DNA of 48,336 nt from assembly GCA_964544085.1 (NCBI GenBank), contig CAZIZT010000021.1, positions 1 to 48,336 on the forward strand. Direction: 5' to 3'. A model generated the notes under the pieces. It did not search any database. It worked only from the letters and a program-made list of their open reading frames with translations, and was not told the origin of the DNA. The DNA is from CAZIZT01 sp964544085. Lineage in GTDB: Bacteria; Campylobacterota_A; Desulfurellia; Desulfurellales; Hippeaceae. Positions 9,422-18,176 of the stretch are shown piece after piece; the first letter of the stretch is position 1, and every line of letters starts with the position of its first letter. Both the position numbers and the translations under genes were made by a program.

Positions 9422-11872
9422 TTGGAAAAGTACAATCCGGCTGTAATAGAGAAAAAATGGCAGAAGGTATGGGAAGAGAAAGGTACGTTTAAAGCTCGCG
9501 ATTTTGATAGTGAAAGACCCAAATTCTACCAGCTTGAAATGTTTCCTTACCCTTCTGGCAGGATACACATGGGCCATGTGAGGAATTACTCCATAGGTGA
9601 TGCAATAGCACGCTACAAGTGGCTTAAGGGTTACAATGTGCTTCATCCTATGGGCTTTGATGCATTTGGCATGCCCGCTGAGAACGCTGCCATAGCCAAC
9701 AAGACGCATCCAGCCAAGTGGACCTACGAAAACATTGATTATATGACAAAAGAGCTGAAGAGACTGGGGTTCTCTTACGACTGGGACAGGCTTGTTATTA
9801 CCTGTGATCCGGAGTATTACCGATGGGAGCAGAAGGTTTTTATAGAGATGTTTAACAGGGGCATGGTCTACAGAAAGAAAAGCAGCGTTAACTACTGTCC
9901 TACATGCAAGACCGTTCTTGCTAACGAGCAGGTGGAAGAGGGAAGATGCTGGCGCTGCGGTGATGAGGTTGTTCAAAAAGAGCTTGACGAGTGGTTTTTC
10001 AGAATAACCGATTATGCCGATGAGCTACTTGAGGATATGAAAAAACTCGAGAAGGGCTGGCCCCCCAGGGTACTGACACAGCAGAGAAACTGGATAGGAA
10101 AATCAAAGGGTGCCTTTGTCAAGTTTAAAGTTAAGGGCAGGGACGAGTACCTGGAGGTTTTTACGACACGTCCCGATACGCTGTTTGGTGTGACATTTGT
10201 ATCCATTGCACCGAACCATCCAAGGCTGCTTGAGCTTGTGGATGAGGAGCACAGAGAAGCTGTGGAGCGCTTTGTTGAAGAATTTAAAAAGGTGGAAAGA
10301 GACTTTTCCAAGGAGAAGGAAGGCATATTCACCGGTGTTTACCTGATAAATCCTGTCAACGGGGAAGAGGTTCCGCTGTATGCGGCAAATTTTGTTTTGT
10401 TAGAATACGGTAGTGGCGTTGTGATGGCTGTTCCAGCACACGATCAGAGGGATTTTGAGTTTGCAACCAAATATGGTTTGCCCAAGAGGGTTGTTATAGT
10501 GGCTGAGGGTGTGCCTGAGGATGCTGATAAGTTGCAGAGAGCTTACACTGATAGAGGTGTACTTGTTAACTCAGGGAGATTCAATGGTATGGACAACGAG
10601 AAAGCCAAATGGGCAATAGTTGATTGGCTCAAAGAGAAGGGGCTTGCCAGGGAAGCTTATCAGTACAAGTTAAGAGACTGGAATGTGTCAAGGCAACGCT
10701 ACTGGGGAGCGCCAATACCCGTTGTTTACTGTGATAAGTGTGGAATAGTGCCTGAAAAGGTGGAGAATCTTCCGGTAAGATTGCCTGAGAATGTTGAAAT
10801 AACAGGAGAAGGCGGCTCTCCGCTTGCAAAGGTGCCGGAGTTTGTCGAAACACGATGCCCTGTCTGTGGCGCAAAGGCAAGGAGAGAGACAGATACATTT
10901 GATACGTTTGTAGAATCCTCGTGGTATTTTTTAAGGTACTGCTCGCCGGATTACGAAAAAGACATATTTGATAAGAAACGTGTCTCATACTGGATGGACG
11001 TTGATCAGTATGTTGGTGGCATAGAGCATGCTGTAATGCATCTGCTGTATGCAAGGTATTTTACCAAGGTTCTGCGCGATCTTGGCTATGTTGATTCTGA
11101 CGAGCCGTTCAAGAGGCTGTTAACGCAGGGCATGGTCATTAAAGATGGCGCCAAGATGAGCAAATCCAAGGGCAATGTGGTAGATCCTGATGATATAATC
11201 GAAGCCTACGGTGCAGATACAGCAAGGCTGTTCATTCTGTTTGCCGCACCACCGGAGAAGGATCTTGAATGGTCTGACGAGGGCGTAGAGGGCGCCTACA
11301 GGTTTCTAAACAGACTCTGGCGTCTGGTTATGAGCTACAGGCATCTAAAGGGTGCGAAGAAACCAGAGGTTGATACGGAGAGATTGAAGGAACTTAACTA
11401 CATGATCAACCGTACTGTAAAGCGTATGAGCGACGATTTCGAACAGTACCACTTCAACACAGCCATTGCTGCAGCTATGGAGTTTTTAAATTACTTAAGC
11501 TCTTTCAATCCGAAGGACGAGAAAGAAGAGGCGCTCTTTGCAGAGGGTATCGATAAGCTTTTGATAATGCTTAACCCTATTGTGCCACACATTACCGATG
11601 AGCTGTGGCAGGCAAGAGGTCACAACGATATGATAGAGGAGCAGCGCTGGCCTGAGTATGACGAGGCTGCTCTTAAAAGGGATACGGTTACTATAGCTGT
11701 GACGGTCAATGGAAAGCTGAGGGATACGTTACAGATGCCTGCAGATGCTTCAAAGGACGATGTGCTTGATGAGGCACTAAAAAGCCAGAAGGTAAAGAGG
11801 CACGTTGAAGGCAAACAGATAAAGAAGGTCATTTTTGTTCCCGGTAAACTGATCAATATCGTTGCGGTGTGA
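9422..11872 (+). CDS. leuS: leucyl-tRNA synthetase
   Basis: A class I aminoacyl-tRNA synthetase that charges tRNA-Leu in the cytoplasm. The single-chain protein has 816 residues. It shows the HIGH-type motif HMGH near residue 43, a zinc module of the form CPTC...CWRC, the CP1 editing domain (GSGVVMAVPAHDQRDFEF), the tRNA-contacting WYFLRY region, and the KMSKSKGN loop. It starts at TTG (9422), supported by AGGAGG at 9408-9413, which overlaps the end of ilvD. The stop TGA overlaps the region just before the lptE ATG, suggesting coupled translation. Confidence 0.98.
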   Translation: MEKYNPAVIEKKWQKVWEEKGTFKARDFDSERPKFYQLEMFPYPSGRIHMGHVRNYSIGDAIARYKWLKGYNVLHPMGFDAFGMPAENAAIANKTHPAKWTYENIDYMTKELKRLGFSYDWDRLVITCDPEYYRWEQKVFIEMFNRGMVYRKKSSVNYCPTCKTVLANEQVEEGRCWRCGDEVVQKELDEWFFRITDYADELLEDMKKLEKGWPPRVLTQQRNWIGKSKGAFVKFKVKGRDEYLEVFTTRPDTLFGVTFVSIAPNHPRLLELVDEEHREAVERFVEEFKKVERDFSKEKEGIFTGVYLINPVNGEEVPLYAANFVLLEYGSGVVMAVPAHDQRDFEFATKYGLPKRVVIVAEGVPEDADKLQRAYTDRGVLVNSGRFNGMDNEKAKWAIVDWLKEKGLAREAYQYKLRDWNVSRQRYWGAPIPVVYCDKCGIVPEKVENLPVRLPENVEITGEGGSPLAKVPEFVETRCPVCGAKARRETDTFDTFVESSWYFLRYCSPDYEKDIFDKKRVSYWMDVDQYVGGIEHAVMHLLYARYFTKVLRDLGYVDSDEPFKRLLTQGMVIKDGAKMSKSKGNVVDPDDIIEAYGADTARLFILFAAPPEKDLEWSDEGVEGAYRFLNRLWRLVMSYRHLKGAKKPEVDTERLKELNYMINRTVKRMSDDFEQYHFNTAIAAAMEFLNYLSSFNPKDEKEEALFAEGIDKLLIMLNPIVPHITDELWQARGHNDMIEEQRWPEYDEAALKRDTVTIAVTVNGKLRDTLQMPADASKDDVLDEALKSQKVKRHVEGKQIKKVIFVPGKLINIVAV

Positions 11873-11873
11873 G

Positions 11874-12377
11874 ATGAAAAGATTCGCACTGCTGCTTTGT
11901 GTGTTTCTGCTTTATTCCTGCGGATACAGGTTTGTCGGTTCCTATAGCGGCATCGGCAAAAACATCAAGCGTGTCTATGTGGCAAAGGTAAAAAACGAAA
12001 CCGGTGAGCCAAATCTCGCATCCAGGATGCGCAGCTACATGATAAGGCAACTCAACCTTGACTCACGGGTGGATGTTGCCCATACACCTAAGAAGGCCGA
12101 TGCCACACTACGGATTGCTATTGTCTCCTACAGCGTAGATCCTTCCTCTTTCAGCTCCAACGGAATTGCTTCCATGTATAGATGCACGATAGTGGCGTTG
12201 TTCTGGCTTAAGGGTGCAGGAAAGGTTTATGAAAAAGGTATAAAGGTCGAAGCCTACAGGGACTACCGGGCTTCCGATAAGGTCTCAGCAACGGAGTTAG
12301 CCAGAAAGGTTATCTCCAGCAAAGTGCTGAAGGATCTTGCTTCAAGAATTGACGACGAGCTCTTTGTAGGTTTTTAG
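11874..12377 (+). CDS. lptE: LPS-assembly lipoprotein LptE
   Basis: A predicted outer-membrane lipoprotein of 167 residues. The signal sequence ends in a lipobox LYSC, giving lipidation at Cys16, followed by the CGYRF start typical of LptE. LptE plugs the LptD barrel and helps insert LPS in the outer leaflet. Its presence means this organism builds an LPS-containing outer membrane. I chose the ATG at 11874, one base after the leuS stop; an in-frame TTG at 11862 would lie inside leuS and lengthen the signal peptide. A leuS-lptE neighbourhood is common in Proteobacteria, which supports the call despite low sequence conservation of the family. Confidence 0.85.
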   Translation: MKRFALLLCVFLLYSCGYRFVGSYSGIGKNIKRVYVAKVKNETGEPNLASRMRSYMIRQLNLDSRVDVAHTPKKADATLRIAIVSYSVDPSSFSSNGIASMYRCTIVALFWLKGAGKVYEKGIKVEAYRDYRASDKVSATELARKVISSKVLKDLASRIDDELFVGF

Positions 12378-12380
12378 CCT

Positions 12381-13979
12381 GTGATTCAAAGAGTCGCCAT
12401 GCGCTCCAGGATCCTCATTTTCTTAAGCCTCCTTTACGTTGTTGGTCTATTTTTACACCTTGGCAGAATGTATCTGCAACACGAAGAACCAAGGAGAGCG
12501 ATTATCGCTCTTGAGATGAACCTGCGCCACAACTACGTTGAGCCCACCGTGTTGGGTAGACTCTACTTCAAGAAACCCCCGTTACACAATATTGCCATAG
12601 CGCTTTCTTTCAAACTGTTTGGTACGAATGAGTTTGCAGCTCGCATTGTAAGTGTGCTCTCTTTGCTTATTTTCTCAGCAGCCATTTACTATTTCGCAAG
12701 CAGGGTGCTCAGTGCCGAAGCCTCACTTTTTGCCGCCTTTGCATTTGCCACATCCTTTGTGAGCTACTTTTCATACGGTTATCTTGCTGAGACAGACATG
12801 TTCTTTTCCATGTTCGTGTTTCTTTCGATTATCAGTATCTTTCTGTTCAAGCGCCACCCGGGAGTGCCGGGGGGTTTGTTTGCCCTACTTGCCCTTTTAA
12901 CCAAGGGTTTTCCTGCACTGCATTACTTCTATCTATCGTTTGTAGTCTGGGCACTGCTTAAGAAGCGCTTATGGGATCGTTACTTTTTCCTCAATCTTTT
13001 CACCTCTTCTACGATCATACTGCTTGGGTTTGGTTGCTGGCTTTTCCTCATCTCCCACGGCAATATTCACCGGGTCAACTACGCCCTTGGTTTTCTGCTT
13101 ATGGCATCAGGTGGGCGTGTGATGAGTATAGAGCAGCTGGGAAAGTTTATTGAGCATCTGATACGCTTTCCTTTAAGCTTCTACTTGCACATGTTGCCCT
13201 TTGCGGCCTTTTCACTTGTTCTGCTAAAAAGGGACCTTCGCAGGATGTTCCTTGAACAGATACGCAGGAGGAACGATATAAAGGAGCTATTTCTTTTTCT
13301 GGTAGCGGTATTCATACCAAACTTTCTCATCTACTGGTTGCTTCCAGCGGGCCGTATAAGGTATGCCCTGCCACTTTCGGGATTTTTTGCTGTTTCTCTT
13401 GGCATTGTGTATGAAGTCTACACCATGCAAAATGCAAACAGAAAGGTACCCTTCAGAATTGGAGAAGCCGTTTTTGCATTTATCTTTGTGTTAGCTCTGC
13501 TTGGTGCCCTGTTCGATTATAACTTCACAAGGATGCATGGATACATAACCTGCCTTCTTGTCGCACTGCTTGCGCTCTACATTGGAAAGTATCTTGCAAG
13601 CGGTAAAATAGATCTGCCTTCGTCGGTATTTACCACACTGCTGGGGGCGGGTGTGTTGCTTAAGTTTCTTTTTATCTCTGTCTATCAGTCCTATCTGTTT
13701 AGCTACTACACCAACTATCGATACTACGCTGCCAAGATTGCGGGAATTCTTTTGAAAAATAAGGCTGAATATGTTATGAGTGATGGCGGGAACTTACGAC
13801 TCTTTTTCTATCTGGAGAGGGATTTAGGAAAGCCCATTCATCCTATCGGTTCGCATAGAGGGTGGGTGATTTCAAAGAGAAGGCAATATATGGATATGGT
13901 TAAATACAAGGTCGATACACCCAAGGGTGTTTATTTTATTGGCGTGAAAAACGGAGGTAAAAGCAATGGAAAGACTTGA
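12381..13979 (+). CDS. GT39/GT83-family membrane glycosyltransferase (ArnT-like)
   Basis: A polytopic inner-membrane protein of about 532 residues with roughly a dozen hydrophobic segments. The first periplasmic loop carries the acidic EEPRRA and YFKKPPL motifs seen in ArnT/PMT-type transferases that move sugars from a polyprenyl-phosphate donor to lipid A or protein. The acceptor cannot be told from sequence; lipid A or a surface glycan fits the position beside lptE. The start may be GTG 12381 or ATG 12399 (MRSRIL), which begins just before the first membrane helix. The end overlaps thi4 by 14 bases. Confidence 0.8.
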   Translation: MIQRVAMRSRILIFLSLLYVVGLFLHLGRMYLQHEEPRRAIIALEMNLRHNYVEPTVLGRLYFKKPPLHNIAIALSFKLFGTNEFAARIVSVLSLLIFSAAIYYFASRVLSAEASLFAAFAFATSFVSYFSYGYLAETDMFFSMFVFLSIISIFLFKRHPGVPGGLFALLALLTKGFPALHYFYLSFVVWALLKKRLWDRYFFLNLFTSSTIILLGFGCWLFLISHGNIHRVNYALGFLLMASGGRVMSIEQLGKFIEHLIRFPLSFYLHMLPFAAFSLVLLKRDLRRMFLEQIRRRNDIKELFLFLVAVFIPNFLIYWLLPAGRIRYALPLSGFFAVSLGIVYEVYTMQNANRKVPFRIGEAVFAFIFVLALLGALFDYNFTRMHGYITCLLVALLALYIGKYLASGKIDLPSSVFTTLLGAGVLLKFLFISVYQSYLFSYYTNYRYYAAKIAGILLKNKAEYVMSDGGNLRLFFYLERDLGKPIHPIGSHRGWVISKRRQYMDMVKYKVDTPKGVYFIGVKNGGKSNGKT

Positions 13980-14754
13980 TGAGAGGATCATCTCAAAGGC
14001 AATAGTTGAGCGTTATTTTGGTAAACTCAGTGATTATCTTGAGAATGATGTTAGTATTGTGGGTGGTGGGCCAGCAGGCCTTGTTTGCGCTTACTACCTT
14101 GCAAAGAACGGTGTTAAGGTTGCCCTTTTTGATAAGCGCCTCACAATTGGTGGCGGCATGTGGGGCGGAGCTATGCTGTTCAACGAGATTGTTGTGCAGG
14201 AGATGGGCAGGGAGATACTCGATGAGTTTGGTATAGGGTATGAACCCTACACCAGGGGTTACTATACGGCAGATGCAATTGAGGCAGTTACCACTATTAT
14301 CTCGAAGACAACAAAAGCAGGTGCAAGAATTTTCAATGCTATAGAGATAGAGGATGTGGTTTTGAAGCAATTTGATGGTCAGTACAGGGTAAACGGACTT
14401 GTGATTGGCTGGACAACTGTCAATATGGCTCATCTGCCCGTTGATCCGCTTGTTGTGACAAGCAGGTTTGTGGTGGATGCCACAGGCCACGATGCGGATG
14501 TAACCACGGTTTTGACCAGAAAGGGCGGCGTTAAGATAGATTCTCCAACAGGTGGTGTGGTAGGCGAAAAGCCCATGTGGGCTGAGGTTGGTGAACAGTC
14601 AACGGTTGAGTTTACCAAAGAGGTATTTCCAGGGTTGATTGTGGCTGGTATGGCAGCTGTAGCTGTAAGCGGCGCTCATCGAATGGGCCCGGTGTTTGGT
14701 GGTATGCTTCAGTCTGGTAAAAAGGCTGCCAATATTATCCTTGCAGGGCTTTAG
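13966..14754 (+). CDS. thi4: THI4-type thiamine thiazole synthase
   Basis: THI4 makes the thiazole phosphate precursor of thiamine from NAD, glycine and sulfur. Related archaeal proteins are also annotated as ribulose-1,5-bisphosphate synthase. The protein has 262 residues with an N-terminal FAD/NAD Rossmann motif GGGPAG (33-38), GGGMWGG (62-68) and a C-terminal RMGPVFGGM glycine-rich motif. Metal ligands expected from yeast and archaeal enzymes are present (Asp160, His175 in ATGHDA). At the position of yeast Cys205, or of the His in methanogen enzymes, this protein has Pro158, with a histidine two residues earlier (His156). So it cannot be a suicide cysteine donor and presumably uses free sulfide, if active. 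CGGAGGT precedes the ATG inside the upstream gene. Confidence 0.88.
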   Translation: MERLDERIISKAIVERYFGKLSDYLENDVSIVGGGPAGLVCAYYLAKNGVKVALFDKRLTIGGGMWGGAMLFNEIVVQEMGREILDEFGIGYEPYTRGYYTADAIEAVTTIISKTTKAGARIFNAIEIEDVVLKQFDGQYRVNGLVIGWTTVNMAHLPVDPLVVTSRFVVDATGHDADVTTVLTRKGGVKIDSPTGGVVGEKPMWAEVGEQSTVEFTKEVFPGLIVAGMAAVAVSGAHRMGPVFGGMLQSGKKAANIILAGL

Positions 14755-14772
14755 GGAAGAGTGGCGTTTGGC

Positions 14773-14801
14773 TTGACATTTCGCCTCTTAAGATTTATTG
14801 T
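14773..14801 (+). promoter_or_regulatory. possible promoter before the small low-complexity ORF
   Basis: -35 TTGACA at 14773-14778, a 17-base spacer and a weak -10 TATTGT. The start point would fall on the ribosome site of the next ORF, giving a very short leader, so this is tentative. Confidence 0.3.
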
Positions 14802-14819
14802 TAAAGCAGGAGGTGAACC

Positions 14820-15113
14820 ATGAGGATAGGTGCGCTTACGAGTACCGCTATCAATAATACGCAGATGGCACCTGCAAGGAATGATGCGGCGGCCAATCCT
14901 GCAGATTCTCTGGTGAGATCCACGCAGAGGATCGCTCAGCAGAAGGGGAATAAGGCTGCGGCTGTCGCCAATCAGCAACCGGCGCGGGTTGAGACAAGGA
15001 GTGTCAACAGAAATACTCAAGTGGCGAATAACAACCCGACAGCTACACCAGCACAGAACAGGCAGGTGTCAACGAACCAGGTTATAGGTTCTCTGATCGA
15101 TATCAGGGCATAA
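14820..15113 (+). CDS. small low-complexity Ala/Asn/Gln/Thr-rich protein of unknown function
   Basis: A 97-residue protein that I do not recognise. It has no signal peptide or membrane segment. The middle (residues about 20-85) is rich in Ala, Asn, Gln, Thr and Arg with no predicted fold, and only the ends look ordered; the C-terminus reads VIGSLIDIRA. It is very likely a real gene because a textbook ribosome site (AGGAGGTG) sits 4-5 bases before the ATG. A short C-terminal IDIxA-type end is seen in some small flagellum-associated or hypothetical proteins, but that resemblance is too weak to name it. It sits 65 bases after thi4, possibly with its own promoter. Confidence 0.7.
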   Translation: MRIGALTSTAINNTQMAPARNDAAANPADSLVRSTQRIAQQKGNKAAAVANQQPARVETRSVNRNTQVANNNPTATPAQNRQVSTNQVIGSLIDIRA

Positions 15114-15118
15114 GAGAG

Positions 15119-15154
15119 GGATCGGGTCTGCCTGATGAAGGGTAGAGCTGATCC
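15119..15154 (+). other. imperfect hairpin in the leader of the phosphohexomutase gene
   Basis: An outer stem GGATC/GATCC (15119-15123 with 15150-15154) and an inner stem CTGCC/GGTAG (15128-15132 with 15141-15145), separated by a mostly unpaired internal loop. No T-tract follows, so it is not a clear terminator. It may be a structured 5' leader element or a processing site. Confidence 0.4.
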
Positions 15155-15220
15155 GCCTACAAGCCCGCACTATCTTAATCCCTTTAAAGTTATAGGTGTA
15201 AGAAAATTAGGAGGCTTGGT

Positions 15221-16633
15221 ATGTATGTAGATGGTTCTGTATTCAGGGAATATGACATAAGGGGAATCTGGCAAAAGAACATTAACGAGGAGTTCTGCAG
15301 GGGTTTGGGTGTGGCTTATGGTCGTTACCTGAAACAGCGTTGCGGTCATTCCAATCCAGTTGTCACTGTAGGTTACGATGCAAGGCTCTCGTCTGAGGAT
15401 ATATTTCGACACCTTTGCATGGGTCTTGCCCTTGAGGGTGTAAAGGTTGTCTCATTGGGTCTTGTTCCCACACCCGTGCAGTACTTCTCGCTGTTTAAGC
15501 TCTCCACAGACGGTGGTGTTATGATAACTGCCTCTCACAACCCCAAAGAGTACAATGGTTTCAAACTTAGTGTGGGTAAGGAAACGCTTTACGGGGAAGA
15601 GATACAGCACATAAGAGAGCAGATGGAAAAACTCGATCCAGTTGCTATTGACCATGCGCCCACACCACAGGTGGATCGCTACGATATTCTAAAGGATTAC
15701 ACCGCTTTTATGATGGATCAATTCGGCTATCTGTTTGGTTCTGAGCACAAACCTGCTGTTGTTCTGGATGGTGGCAATGGTGTTGGTGGTTTTGTTGGCT
15801 ACGATATAATGAAGCGTCTCGGTTTTGATGTGAAAGGACTCTATATCGAGCCTGACGGAACATTTCCCAACCACCACCCCGATCCAACGGTGGAGGAAAA
15901 CTTAAGAGACCTAAAAAGAGTGCTGAAGGAAGAGCACTACCAAATTGGTATAGGTTATGATGGCGATGCAGACAGAATAGGGGTGGTCCTTAAAAATGGC
16001 GAGATCCTCTACGGTGACCAGCTTTTACTTCTGTTTGCACAGGATATACTCTCGGATCATCCTGGCGCTAAAATCATCGGAGAGGTGAAATGTTCTCAGG
16101 TGCTGTTCGATGGAATAAAGGAAGCAGGTGGTGTACCCATTATGTACAAGGCTGGTCATTCGTTGATTAAATCGAAAATGAAACAGGAACATGCCCTGCT
16201 TGCCGGTGAGATGAGCGGCCATATCTTCTTTGCGGATCGCTACTTTGGATACGACGATGCCATATACGCCTCGCTGAGATTGCTTGAGATAGTGGTTAAG
16301 CGTTCGCTGGATCTGATTCAGTGGAAACGCTCGCTGCCTAAGACCTATAACACGCCGGAGATAAGGATAGAGTGTCCGGATGAGAAGAAAAGGTCTGTTG
16401 TAGAGAAACTTAAAGCATATCTCGAGTCTCATGCCGATGAGTTTGATATCACACATATCCATACCATTGATGGTATCAGATTCAACACGCACTACGGCTG
16501 GGGTCTTATCAGATCGAGCAACACCCAGCCGGCGCTTGTGTTGAGATTCGAGGCAAACACGAAGGATAAGCTTGAGGAGTTAAAAAGCAAAACCCTGTCG
16601 CTTGTTGAACGTACCATCAAGCAGGAGACTTAA
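15221..16633 (+). CDS. phosphomannomutase/phosphoglucomutase
   Basis: An alpha-D-phosphohexomutase of 470 residues that interconverts hexose 1- and 6-phosphates (mannose and/or glucose) for nucleotide-sugar and LPS synthesis. The catalytic phosphoserine loop TASHNP is present with Ser105, the magnesium loop GYDGDADRIG near residue 245, the sugar-specificity loop GEMSGH, and the C-terminal phosphate-binding loop RSSNTQP. This resembles AlgC-type dual-specificity enzymes, but specificity cannot be fixed from sequence. TTAGGAGG precedes the ATG. The 3' end overlaps the convergent FIST gene by four bases, with no terminator between. Confidence 0.93.
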   Translation: MYVDGSVFREYDIRGIWQKNINEEFCRGLGVAYGRYLKQRCGHSNPVVTVGYDARLSSEDIFRHLCMGLALEGVKVVSLGLVPTPVQYFSLFKLSTDGGVMITASHNPKEYNGFKLSVGKETLYGEEIQHIREQMEKLDPVAIDHAPTPQVDRYDILKDYTAFMMDQFGYLFGSEHKPAVVLDGGNGVGGFVGYDIMKRLGFDVKGLYIEPDGTFPNHHPDPTVEENLRDLKRVLKEEHYQIGIGYDGDADRIGVVLKNGEILYGDQLLLLFAQDILSDHPGAKIIGEVKCSQVLFDGIKEAGGVPIMYKAGHSLIKSKMKQEHALLAGEMSGHIFFADRYFGYDDAIYASLRLLEIVVKRSLDLIQWKRSLPKTYNTPEIRIECPDEKKRSVVEKLKAYLESHADEFDITHIHTIDGIRFNTHYGWGLIRSSNTQPALVLRFEANTKDKLEELKSKTLSLVERTIKQET

Positions 16634-17907
16634 AACAGCCCCTTTTGCTTCATATCGGTTGAAAAATCACCTATAACCATTGCCGTTATAGTCTGATTGT
16701 GGTGCCACAGTGGCATAAGATCTGAGTTGCCTGTCTCTCCATATGTGGAAAAGCCTATAATGGGCACATCGTAACCTACAATCTTCTTTATCTCGTTTAT
16801 CTCCTCGTCTTTGGTTGCATAAATATCGCTGAGTATATCTCTTAAGATGCAATCGAACAGGATAACAGCACCGACCTTCTCAGGGTTTCCTGCTCTTCTT
16901 AAAGCCTCTTTAACTGCCTCCCTAACGGCATTTACATGGAGTTTTGGATTCGATTTCATCAACGATACGCCGGTACCCTCGGGCATGTCTGAATAGAAAA
17001 GTATCGATCCGTCATCCAGGATTTTTGCAGGGCTTCTTACCTTCCAAACCTTGGAAGAGGGTTCAATGGCGCCCAGTGGATTCTCAGCAAAGTGTTTGTT
17101 TGCATCTTCTATGCTGCTTACGCCCAGCCAGCGCATATAGACTTTCATAGCAAGCTCGTTGTTTATCGTCTTTACGATGCGCTTATTTTCTCCATTCTTT
17201 GTTACCACGCCATATTTCAGTGGACTTCCATCGGGCACAAAGCCTATTTTTATACCCACACCCACTTTCAAAATGGTGTAGATGGCGGCAATCGATACTC
17301 CCTTCTGATAGGCTCCAAATTTGGAATATACATAGGTACCGGTAAATTTTAGATCGTCACCTGCTGAACCACCGGCTGTACCTATCTTGTTTAGGGTGGC
17401 ACGCGCTGCTCCGTGCAATACGCGTTCCTCCACGCCCGGAAGACCATCCATGGCTATCAGCATGTTGTAGGATAGAGCTCTCAGTATTTCAAGGGCATCA
17501 CTCTTGCTCGATTTGAGGAAGAACTTCAGCAGGAATATATCGAGCACCGACTCAAGGTTCTTGAAAGCGCGTTTTGTGACGTTTACACCGCTTGATACCG
17601 GATCATCTCCAAATGGTTCAAACTCGGTGTTTGCGTTGAATATGGTTTTTGGTGCACAGATGCTCAGGGCAACAACACTGTTTTTGTGAAATCCTGTGGA
17701 TGATATCTCACCGGCTGTTGAGCAGCCCCATATCTCTCCTCCAATTTCGTGTTTTATCGTTTCCACCACGTCTTCCTGACTATGTGGCACATTTGTGGAT
17801 GAGAAAACAATAGTTAACTGAGGTGTATCCGGGAGCTGGTTTTTTAACGATTTGACAACAGAGAATATCTCCGGGCCCTCTGCAAAACAGAAAGAAACCT
17901 TTTTCAT
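16630..17907 (-). CDS. stand-alone FIST-domain sensory protein
   Basis: A protein of 425 residues with FIST N and FIST C domains, a family proposed to bind small ligands such as amino acids. The pattern includes GCSTAGEIS near residue 60, a GGSAGDDLKF motif in the middle, and a C-terminal region with FDCILRD and GFSTYGE. There is no attached kinase, GGDEF or chemoreceptor output domain, so it must act through a partner protein. The ATG at 17907 follows AAGGGGGTGGG; an upstream in-frame start would add 21 residues without a ribosome site. It is a monocistronic gene, divergent from mqnE. Confidence 0.85.
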   Translation of the reverse strand: MKKVSFCFAEGPEIFSVVKSLKNQLPDTPQLTIVFSSTNVPHSQEDVVETIKHEIGGEIWGCSTAGEISSTGFHKNSVVALSICAPKTIFNANTEFEPFGDDPVSSGVNVTKRAFKNLESVLDIFLLKFFLKSSKSDALEILRALSYNMLIAMDGLPGVEERVLHGAARATLNKIGTAGGSAGDDLKFTGTYVYSKFGAYQKGVSIAAIYTILKVGVGIKIGFVPDGSPLKYGVVTKNGENKRIVKTINNELAMKVYMRWLGVSSIEDANKHFAENPLGAIEPSSKVWKVRSPAKILDDGSILFYSDMPEGTGVSLMKSNPKLHVNAVREAVKEALRRAGNPEKVGAVILFDCILRDILSDIYATKDEEINEIKKIVGYDVPIIGFSTYGETGNSDLMPLWHHNQTITAMVIGDFSTDMKQKGLF

Positions 17908-17941
17908 TACCCACCCCCTTAAATCACAGCTTATTAAATAA

Positions 17942-17970
17942 ACATTAACACAAATTAGTTTTATTTGCAA
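17942..17970 (-). promoter_or_regulatory. promoter for the FIST gene
   Basis: Read on the minus strand: -35 TTGCAA (17970-17965), a 17-base spacer and -10 TAATGT (17947-17942). It lies 35 bases upstream of the start at 17907. Confidence 0.5.
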
Positions 17971-18115
17971 ACCATATGCTATCGACAGATTTTGCTGTTA
18001 AAACAGGTTCCTTATCTGCCGTCAATCTTTCGTGGAGGCGCTTTTTTGTCTTTTTCTTAGCGTCCTTTGTCTAATCCATGGTTTATTTTCTGTATAGTAG
18101 TTTAGCCATGAAACT

Positions 18116-18144
18116 TTGACACTACCTGTTGTATTGTGTATTAT
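18116..18144 (+). promoter_or_regulatory. promoter for mqnE-mqnC
   Basis: -35 TTGACA (18116-18121), a 17-base spacer and -10 TATTAT (18139-18144), giving a start near 18151 and a leader of about 26 bases. The remaining 145 bases between this and the divergent FIST promoter show no gene. Confidence 0.75.
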
Positions 18145-18176
18145 TGCCGCCAGCACGGTTATTGTGGAGAGGAACC

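Noticed and set aside
9218..9976. A 252-codon open frame on the minus strand.
   Set aside because: It lies antisense to ilvD and leuS, both secure, and shows no domain or ribosome site.
13993..14490. A 165-codon open frame on the minus strand.
   Set aside because: It is antisense to thi4 and its composition looks like a shadow frame.
15119..15165. Resemblance of the mutase leader to a fluoride (crcB) riboswitch, with GCTGAT and CCTAC at the 3' side.
   Set aside because: The required first stem and second hairpin do not form, and a different hairpin explains the pairing. The gene downstream is not fluoride-related.
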